Made by a program: the position numbers and the translations under genes
Shown: piece by piece, positions 8,027 to 13,130 of the stretch
Numbering within the stretch: position 1 is the stretch's first letter
How the letters are laid out: the number at the start of each line of letters is the position of its first letter
DNA from: Alistipes sp.
Lineage (GTDB): Bacteria > Bacteroidota > Bacteroidia > Bacteroidales > Rikenellaceae
DNA length: 13,130 nt
Reading direction: 5' to 3'
Assembly (NCBI GenBank): GCA_017559685.1
Contig: JAFYQY010000081.1
Coordinates: 1-13,130 of the forward strand
Notes under the pieces: model-generated
Told to the model about the DNA's origin: nothing
Database searches by the model: none
The model's input: only the letters and a program-made list of their open reading frames with translations

Positions 8027-10366
8027 TTAGAATGGGAAGCCAACACCAAAGTTGAGCGAGGTGTTACGCCACTTGAAGTTGTGGATCCATCGTTGACCCT
8101 CTGGGTTGTTAGGGTTGTGCAACTGAATACCCCAATCGAGACGCAATACCGCAAAGTCGATATCGAGTCGCAAACCTATACCCGTGTTGAATGCCAACTG
8201 CTTGTAGAAAGTGTTGAAACGGAAGACCGAACTCTCTGGGTAGCTCACATCCTTGCGACCGATGTACCAGATATTACCCAAGTCGAAGAATGTAGCTCCG
8301 TGGAACATATCCCAAATAGGGAAGCGGAATTCGAGATTCGCCTCCAACTTCATATCGCCGAGTTGTGTAGGGTAGACCACATTCGTAGGCGCAGGCGATG
8401 AACCTGGACCGAGTGTTCGTGGTGCCCAACCTCGCATACTGTTGCTACCTCCTGCGTAGAAGAGGCGGTCGAACGGCACGGCGTCGGAGTTGCCGTAGGC
8501 GTAGGCCATACCTGCGTAGAGACGACCTGCCAAAGCGGTTACCTTGCCGAACATAATCTTGTGGCTTGCGCTTACATCGGCACGCACATATTGCGAGTAT
8601 CGGATTCCGAGCAACTCGTAGTAGTTGCGGTCGGTCGGCTGTTTTGCAAATAGGTGCACCAAACCATTCAGCAAGTTACCCGAAAGTTCGCAGTTTGCAC
8701 GCACGGTGGTGTGGTTGTTTGGTGCCGACTTGTACTGCTTGTTCAGCACGTACGAGCCCGAAATAGCCACGATCAACTGCGATTGGAAACTATACTTGAG
8801 GTATTGGTTTTGTAACGAATTGAAGTAGTCCTGATCGATATACGACACATCAACCCAGTTGATGGCGATAGGGCGCAGAATAAACGACGAGTTGTGGCGA
8901 TTCTTCCACGAATAGATCCACGAGACGCTCGAGAGACCTCGCTGGTAGTATGGGCGATCTTGATAGTTGTACGATATCTCGAACTTGGTCTTTGGCACGA
9001 GAATCTTCTCGCTCAAGGCGTAGTTCGCAAGCAGGAATCGAGGCAATGAGAGTCCTACGGCGATACCAAACTCCATTGCGTGACGCTTCTTCGCTGTCGG
9101 AGCCTTCATATACTCATATCCTGCAGTACCCGTGATTTCGAGCATCTCGGCACCTCGGAAGATGTTACGGTTTTGGTATCCGACAAGGGCGGTCAAGCCG
9201 TAGAAGCTCGATGTGGTTGCCGCCTCCAGCTCCGCCTTGACACTCTGCTGGAGTGCAGGGGTACATTGGATGTCGCAGTCGAGCAATCCCTCGCGAGGCT
9301 TGAGAGAGAGCTTCTGCTGAGGGGTGCCAACCACCTCGTTGAAGTTCACTCGTGCGCTCTTGAAGTATCCCATAGCCATCAAGTTGGCGTAGGTACTATT
9401 TACCAAGCGGTAGTCGTAGATACTGTTAGGGTAGAGCGAGATAGCTCCTCGCAACACCTTAGGTCGCACCTTCGGTTGCTTGCCGTAGAAGAGCACATTC
9501 AACCCCTTATACTCGGTCGAGTCGAATCGCTCGAAGTAGTTGCTCTGATTCATAGCAATGGCGGCGTTGTAGCGAGGGATGATGTTCACATTGCGCAACT
9601 TGTAGACCTTGTGGTCGGCATATTGCGCTATACCACGCTCGTTGTAGCCCGTCAAATTCTGCTTTATAACCACTCGAACACCCACGGTGTTATTACCCGC
9701 AAGAGTGTCGGCAACATACTCCACATTATTGACCGAGAAGTTGTAGTAACCACGCTCCTTGAGGTAGAGCGCAATGCGGTTGCGCTCGGCATCCAATACC
9801 GAGATATCGAAGATGTCGCCCTTGTGCAGAAGGGTGTTTACGGTGTCAGGCAACAGCACAGGCTCGAGGTGTCGATCACGGAAGTCGTACGATATCGAAC
9901 TTATGCAGTAAGGTTTGCCCTGCTTCAAGGCATAGGTGACCTTCGCACGCTTGTGGCGACTTGTGGTGTCGACCTTGAAGGTTACATCCGACGAGTAGTA
10001 TCCGCACGACTCGAGATAGAGCTTCAAGTTTGCTGCCGAACGCTCGGTGTCTCGCTCGTTGAAGAGTACGGGAGCCTCGCCCATCTTGCGCTTGAGGTTG
10101 TTCCACCAGTTATCCTTCTCGCTGTTGGCCATAAGGTAGATCCACGCATAGAAATCGGTGCCGAGGAACTTCTTGTTTGGCTTTTGGCGGAGATACTTCG
10201 TTACATCGTCTGCCTTGATGCGCTCGCTGCGAGGTGCCGCTTTGTCCTCCTCGATTTTTACTCTCTGCAAGAGGTAATCGCCCGAGGAGATATGTTGCGT
10301 AACATTGCAGGCCGAGAGTGTCACTCCCAGCACCAAGCAGTAGAATATGTTACGCAATCTTCTCAT
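8027..10366 (-). CDS. tamL: TamL-type lipoprotein of the Omp85/BamA family (outer-membrane assembly)
   Basis: A 779-aa outer-membrane protein with the BamA/TamA architecture. The N-terminus is a lipoprotein signal with lipobox LSAC and Cys20. This separates Bacteroidetes TamL from proteobacterial TamA, which has no lipid anchor. POTRA-like repeats fill about residues 30-365; LESCGYYSSDVTF and LKERGYYNFSV are typical repeat halves. A surface-antigen barrel follows (about 380-779). It contains YAGGSNSMRGW (637-647), with Arg645-Gly646 matching the (V/I)RG(Y/F) signature of the lid loop that enters the barrel, and ends GVGFPF with a terminal Phe. In established work TamL acts with TamB in outer-membrane assembly. 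No TamB-like protein is visible in this window. It sits 7 bp after dapF and 15 bp before dxs, within one likely transcript. Confidence 0.87.
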   Translation of the reverse strand: MRRLRNIFYCLVLGVTLSACNVTQHISSGDYLLQRVKIEEDKAAPRSERIKADDVTKYLRQKPNKKFLGTDFYAWIYLMANSEKDNWWNNLKRKMGEAPVLFNERDTERSAANLKLYLESCGYYSSDVTFKVDTTSRHKRAKVTYALKQGKPYCISSISYDFRDRHLEPVLLPDTVNTLLHKGDIFDISVLDAERNRIALYLKERGYYNFSVNNVEYVADTLAGNNTVGVRVVIKQNLTGYNERGIAQYADHKVYKLRNVNIIPRYNAAIAMNQSNYFERFDSTEYKGLNVLFYGKQPKVRPKVLRGAISLYPNSIYDYRLVNSTYANLMAMGYFKSARVNFNEVVGTPQQKLSLKPREGLLDCDIQCTPALQQSVKAELEAATTSSFYGLTALVGYQNRNIFRGAEMLEITGTAGYEYMKAPTAKKRHAMEFGIAVGLSLPRFLLANYALSEKILVPKTKFEISYNYQDRPYYQRGLSSVSWIYSWKNRHNSSFILRPIAINWVDVSYIDQDYFNSLQNQYLKYSFQSQLIVAISGSYVLNKQYKSAPNNHTTVRANCELSGNLLNGLVHLFAKQPTDRNYYELLGIRYSQYVRADVSASHKIMFGKVTALAGRLYAGMAYAYGNSDAVPFDRLFYAGGSNSMRGWAPRTLGPGSSPAPTNVVYPTQLGDMKLEANLEFRFPIWDMFHGATFFDLGNIWYIGRKDVSYPESSVFRFNTFYKQLAFNTGIGLRLDIDFAVLRLDWGIQLHNPNNPEGQRWIHNFKWRNTSLNFGVGFPF

Positions 10367-10373
10367 TTCTGTG

Positions 10374-11306
10374 TTAGTTCTTGCTCTTCAAAAAGTCGTT
10401 GTAGAGCGCTATTTCGTTCTCAAATTTTCCCAACTCGTTGTAGGCAAATTTGCCATTCTCGGCAATTACTTCGCCGTGCGATATGTAGGAGGCGTTGCCA
10501 ATCAACTGCGTGTGTAAACCGCCCTCGTTGTGGCAGATGCAACGCACAGCGCCACCTCTGTTCTCTACCTCGATTATCTTGCCGTAGTCGCAACGACCAT
10601 TCAATGCCATTGCCGTAGCGCTCGAGGTCATCGCTGTACCGCACGACGCTGTGATGCCTGCACCACGCTCGTAGGTGGCAACGAAGATGCGGTTTTTGTC
10701 GAGTACCTTCACGAGTGACACGTTTATACCCTTCGGGAACTCCTCCTTCAACTCCAAAACTCGCTCGCCAAGACGTGTGAGGTGGTCGTAGTCAATCGCC
10801 TCGACCTCCGCTACGATATGAGGGTTGCCCACGTTTATCGCAGTCCAAAGCAACGTCTCGTCGAGACGCTCGATAGGTTGCGATACGAATTGCTCCTTGC
10901 ACTCGGCAAAGCCAAAGTCGCCACTTGCAAGGCGAACACCCAAATTGACGCCATAGGTCGGCATTGCAGGGTAGATATCCTCGGCACGCACAATGCCGTA
11001 GATGTTTCCGCCCGAGAACATATCGAATTCACGCTCTCCGACATACTCCTCGGCCAGACGAGCTACGCAACGAATGCCGTTGCCACACATCTCCGCCTCC
11101 GAACCGTCGGGGTTGAACATTCGCATTCCGAACATCCCATTATTTTTGACCAAAAGCAACACACCATCTGCTCCGAGAGAGTGCTCTCTGTCGCAGATGA
11201 ATCGGGCAAAATCGGCAAGGTTGATGCTCTCAAGGTTGTACTTCACCGCATCCACCATAACAAACTCATTGCCCGAGCCGTGACACTTTATGTAGTCAAA
11301 TTTCAT
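10374..11306 (-). CDS. dapF: Diaminopimelate epimerase (DapF family, variant motifs)
   Basis: DapF interconverts LL- and meso-diaminopimelate for peptidoglycan and lysine, using two cysteines. The 310-aa product has both: Cys74 in FNPDGSEAEMCGNGIRC (64-80) and Cys222 in ERGAGITASCGTAM (213-226). Asn13, Asn65, Asn161 (NVGNPHIV), Asn195 and Glu213-Arg214 fit the substrate-binding positions. Deviations from the usual family pattern are GSGNEF for GxGNDF, ERGAGIT for ERGxGET and CGTAM for CGTGA. There is also a C-terminal extension of about 30 residues. The epimerase fold seems sure; substrate identity is a little less so. The open frame extends upstream to 11753, but the extra 149 codons overlap the divergent hydrolase gene and show no DapF similarity. 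MKFDYIKCHGSGNEF at 11306 is the correct start. It heads the dapF-tamL-dxs unit. Confidence 0.85.
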   Translation of the reverse strand: MKFDYIKCHGSGNEFVMVDAVKYNLESINLADFARFICDREHSLGADGVLLLVKNNGMFGMRMFNPDGSEAEMCGNGIRCVARLAEEYVGEREFDMFSGGNIYGIVRAEDIYPAMPTYGVNLGVRLASGDFGFAECKEQFVSQPIERLDETLLWTAINVGNPHIVAEVEAIDYDHLTRLGERVLELKEEFPKGINVSLVKVLDKNRIFVATYERGAGITASCGTAMTSSATAMALNGRCDYGKIIEVENRGGAVRCICHNEGGLHTQLIGNASYISHGEVIAENGKFAYNELGKFENEIALYNDFLKSKN

Positions 11307-11327
11307 TCTATTTAGTGTATAATCGTC

Positions 11328-11335
11328 CAAAAATA
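11328..11335 (-). promoter_or_regulatory. Putative dapF operon promoter (-7 box)
   Basis: The minus strand reads TATTTTTG, an exact TAnnTTTG match, 21 bases before the dapF ATG. No good TTTG -33 element lies 19-22 bp further upstream. It would drive dapF-tamL-dxs with a leader of about 10-20 nt. The same gap must hold the promoter of the divergent hydrolase gene. Confidence 0.45.
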
Positions 11336-11393
11336 GTAAAATTTGAAGAATTTTCCATATTTTTACGCAGTAAAAAATCAAAAACAACGAAAA

Positions 11394-12188
11394 ATGGTTG
11401 AAAAGTTTATAATGGCAGGCGACTCGGCTCTCCATATTTGCGATTCGGAGGCTGGCGATAAGGTGGTGGTGCTCTTGCACGGATACCTCGAAAATATGCT
11501 CGTGTGGGAGGAGTTTGTACCTCTGATTTACAAGGATATACGAGTTATTACACTCGATATTCCGGGACACGGAATTTCGGAGGTTAAGGGCGAGATTCAT
11601 ACGATGGACTACCTCGCCGATACCCTCGCTGCGGCACTCGATAAACTCGGTATCGAGAGCGCAACCATCGTAGGTCACTCGATGGGTGGATATGTGGCTC
11701 TCGCCTTCGCCGAGCGATATGCTGAGCGTACCGATGGAGTAGTGTTGCTCCACTCGACACCATACGCCGATAGCGACGAGAAGAAAAAGAGTCGTCAGCG
11801 TGAGATTTCGCTTGTCAAGTCGGGCAAGAAGGAGCTGCTTACTCGCACCGCTCCCGAGGCTGGTTTTGCGGTAGAAAATCGCAACCGTTTACGCACCGAA
11901 ATAGAAGATTTGCAGCAGACTATCTATCTCACCGAAGATGCTGGTATTGTGGCACTTCTCAACGGTATGATTGAGCGCAAAGCACAGAGCGAAATGCTCC
12001 ATTCGTTGGGCAAACCGATACTCTTTATTCTTGGTCGTAAGGATGGTTATATCACCCCTGAAATCGCCGAGAAGATGGTTGCCGAGCACCCCGAGGCGAA
12101 GGTTGTTTGGCTCGAGAATTCGGGACATATGGGCTTCATCGAGGAGGCGAAAGCGTGTGCCGCGGCTTTGCTCGATTTTGTGAAATAA
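11394..12188 (+). CDS. Alpha/beta hydrolase family protein
   Basis: A 264-aa cytoplasmic hydrolase with a complete catalytic triad: Ser96 in GHSMGG (nucleophile elbow), Asp217 in GRKDGYI and His245 in [23 protein letters not shown] (27-41) gives the HG oxyanion-hole motif, and DIPGHG (55-60) is the usual strand-4 block. Residues about 120-195 form the lid. It resembles MenH/esterase/haloperoxidase-like members, but the substrate cannot be read from sequence and no neighbouring gene suggests a pathway. I chose the ATG at 11394. An in-frame ATG at 11343 would add 17 residues ([14 protein letters not shown] and flanks) foreign to the family and cut into the promoter region. The sequence before 11394 is A-rich without a Shine-Dalgarno, and no clean promoter box was found. 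A long palindrome begins inside its stop codon. Confidence 0.88.
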   Translation: MVEKFIMAGDSALHICDSEAGDKVVVLLHGYLENMLVWEEFVPLIYKDIRVITLDIPGHGISEVKGEIHTMDYLADTLAAALDKLGIESATIVGHSMGGYVALAFAERYAERTDGVVLLHSTPYADSDEKKKSRQREISLVKSGKKELLTRTAPEAGFAVENRNRLRTEIEDLQQTIYLTEDAGIVALLNGMIERKAQSEMLHSLGKPILFILGRKDGYITPEIAEKMVAEHPEAKVVWLENSGHMGFIEEAKACAAALLDFVK

Positions 12189-12312
12189 AAATCGTTCTGA
12201 TTGGCTCTTTTTGCACGAGTGCGTCGGACTCCAAATACCTCACATAGGCCTACTATGCTGCGGATTTGTCGCCTAGCATCGCACAAAAATAGCTCAATCA
12301 TTGACGATTTTT
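12187..12312. repeat. 126-bp imperfect palindrome (repeat or MITE-like element)
   Basis: The outer arms match as inverted repeats. From the left end and from the complement of the right end both read AAAAATCGT, then TGATTG, then GCT, then TTTTTG, with small differences between blocks. The inner parts continue to match loosely (GAC, AAAT, ACATA/GCATA). The exact 8-bp palindrome TAGGCCTA at 12245-12252 sits at the centre. The left arm begins within the TAA of the hydrolase gene and the right end finishes CGATTTTT. It could fold as one long hairpin and act as a terminator or 3' stabiliser, or be a dispersed intergenic repeat. No coding frame is evident. Confidence 0.7.
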
Positions 12313-12378
12313 GAAACGGAAAACGGAAAGGTGAAAACGGAAAACTAATTTTTAATTCTACATTTTTAATTTTTAATT
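12313..12378. repeat. Low-complexity tandem tract (GGAAAA-rich then TAATTTTTAATT)
   Basis: The first half (12313-12345) repeats GAAAACGGAAAAC-like units about three times. The second half (12346-12378) repeats TAATTTTTAATT-like units, ending just before an ATG that opens no credible gene. It is flanked by the palindrome and the pnp terminator. It looks like simple-sequence expansion in non-coding DNA; no promoter is claimed. Confidence 0.65.
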
Positions 12379-12385
12379 ATGAAAC

Positions 12386-12415
12386 AAAAAACGGAGCAGT
12401 CGCCTGCTCCGTTTT
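12386..12415 (-). terminator. Intrinsic terminator of pnp
   Basis: A perfect 12-bp stem (12388-12399 with 12404-12415, arm AAAACGGAGCAG) surrounds a 4-base loop. On the minus strand it is followed by further T residues (a run of six T's including the arm end, then GTTTC). It lies 19 bp beyond the pnp stop codon. Confidence 0.88.
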
Positions 12416-12434
12416 CTATTTGGAATACGTGTGA

Positions 12435-13130
12435 TTACTCCTTGTGGTCACGACGTGGACGACGGTCGCCACGCTCCTTGTCGTTGCGTGGAGCACGTGG
12501 CTTACGCTCAGGCTCTACCCAACCCTCTGGCTTAGGAAGAAGTGCCTTGTGCGAGAGACGCAACTTGTTGGTCTTCTGGTCGATGCCGATCAACTTAACG
12601 TCGATCTCGTCACCCTCCTTCAAACCTGTCTCAGCCATAGTCTCGAAGCGCTTGTAGTCGATCTCCGAGATGTGGAGCAATGCCTCCTTGCCTGGGAGAA
12701 TCTCTACGAATGCACCGAAGTCTACGATAGACTTAATCTTACCGTGGTACTCCTCGCCAACCTCAGGTACAGCAACGATACCCTTGATGCGAGCCATAGC
12801 TGCATCGATAGCTGCCTTATCTGGGCCGAATACATCTACCAAACCGCTGTTCTCAGTCTCAGTGATGGTGATAGTAGTGCCGGTAGTCTTCTGAATATCC
12901 TGGATAACCTTACCGCCAGGACCGATAACTGCACCGATGAAGTCCTTATCGATAACAATCTGCTCGATACGTGGAACGAATGGCTTGTAGTCCTCGCGTG
13001 GCTCAGCGATGCACTCAGTGATCTTATCGAGGATGTGGAGACGACCTACGCGAGCCTGCTCCAATGCCTGCGACAATACCTCGTACGAGAGACCGTCAAC
13101 CTTGATATCCATCTGAGTAGCAGTGATACC
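12435..13130 (-). CDS. pnp: Polyribonucleotide nucleotidyltransferase (PNPase), 3' part
   Basis: PNPase degrades RNA 3'-to-5' with phosphate and can add tails in reverse. Only the C-terminal 231 residues are in the window; the frame stays open through the right edge (GITATQ before the first Met at 13112), so that Met is internal. Numbering from the edge, the end of the second RNase PH core comes first ([23 protein letters not shown]). The KH domain has VIGPGGK with its GxxG loop (about 69-74). The S1 domain follows (about 125-195; [17 protein letters not shown] and LLHISEID). The last 25 residues are a charged tail rich in Arg, Lys, Asp and Glu, probably aiding RNA binding. It ends before a strong intrinsic terminator. 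Confidence 0.96.
   Translation of the reverse strand, partial: GITATQMDIKVDGLSYEVLSQALEQARVGRLHILDKITECIAEPREDYKPFVPRIEQIVIDKDFIGAVIGPGGKVIQDIQKTTGTTITITETENSGLVDVFGPDKAAIDAAMARIKGIVAVPEVGEEYHGKIKSIVDFGAFVEILPGKEALLHISEIDYKRFETMAETGLKEGDEIDVKLIGIDQKTNKLRLSHKALLPKPEGWVEPERKPRAPRNDKERGDRRPRRDHKE

Noticed and set aside
9080..10618. A 512-codon open frame on the plus strand, antisense to tamL and the end of dapF.
   Set aside because: It covers parts of two well-supported genes, matches no family, and has the arginine/valine/leucine-rich make-up of a complementary-strand frame. The sense genes rarely use TTA, CTA or TCA codons, which leaves the opposite strand open by chance.
11358..11365. TATTTTTA as a -7 box for the alpha/beta hydrolase gene.
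   Set aside because: It lacks the final G of TAnnTTTG and the only nearby TTTG is 12 bp upstream, too close for a -33 element.
11307..11753. N-terminal extension of dapF by 149 residues from an upstream in-frame ATG.
   Set aside because: It overlaps the first 360 bp of the divergent hydrolase gene on the opposite strand, contains the likely promoter box, and has no similarity to DapF, which begins normally at 11306.
12379..12657. A 92-codon plus-strand frame starting at the ATG after the AT-rich repeat.
   Set aside because: It runs through the pnp terminator hairpin and then antisense to the PNPase S1 and tail region; its arginine/serine-rich sequence is a shadow.

Overview
The window looks like a housekeeping stretch of a Bacteroidales chromosome, possibly Rikenellaceae/Alistipes-like; the family is a guess from overall impression, not a search. 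The order-level call rests on three things. It has a TamL-type lipoprotein Omp85 protein and a RecQ with the extra C-terminal helical domain common in Bacteroidetes. Several intergenic regions carry TAnnTTTG, the Bacteroidetes -7 promoter box. Most starts lack a Shine-Dalgarno sequence. Coding density is very high and all genes have similar base composition, with no sign of phage, transposase, CRISPR, tRNA or rRNA.

Layout: (1) The 3' part of recQ (+) runs in from the left edge and ends at a strong hairpin terminator shared with the convergent pair apt then an MBL-fold lipoprotein gene (-), which are one base apart. (2) A 172-bp divergent promoter region separates apt from lnt (+), which is followed after 41 bp by folC (+). 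(3) folC ends one base from the end of dxs, the last gene of a tight minus-strand operon dapF - tamL - dxs (gaps of 7 and 15 bp). (4) A short divergent region separates dapF from an alpha/beta hydrolase gene (+). (5) A 246-bp intergenic region follows, holding a 126-bp imperfect palindrome, a low-complexity AT/GGAAAA repeat tract and the terminator of pnp. (6) The 3' third of pnp (-) runs off the right edge.

Functionally the genes are core metabolism and envelope biogenesis. These are DNA repair (RecQ), purine salvage (Apt), lipoprotein N-acylation (Lnt), folate polyglutamylation (FolC), meso-diaminopimelate/lysine supply (DapF), outer-membrane assembly (TamL), the first MEP-pathway step (Dxs) and RNA decay (PNPase). 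Lnt would act on the two predicted lipoproteins encoded here (the MBL protein and TamL). I do not see a new defence, mobile or biosynthetic system. The most notable items are the long palindrome after the hydrolase gene, sequence deviations in the DapF and Apt homologues, and a possible leaderless start for lnt.
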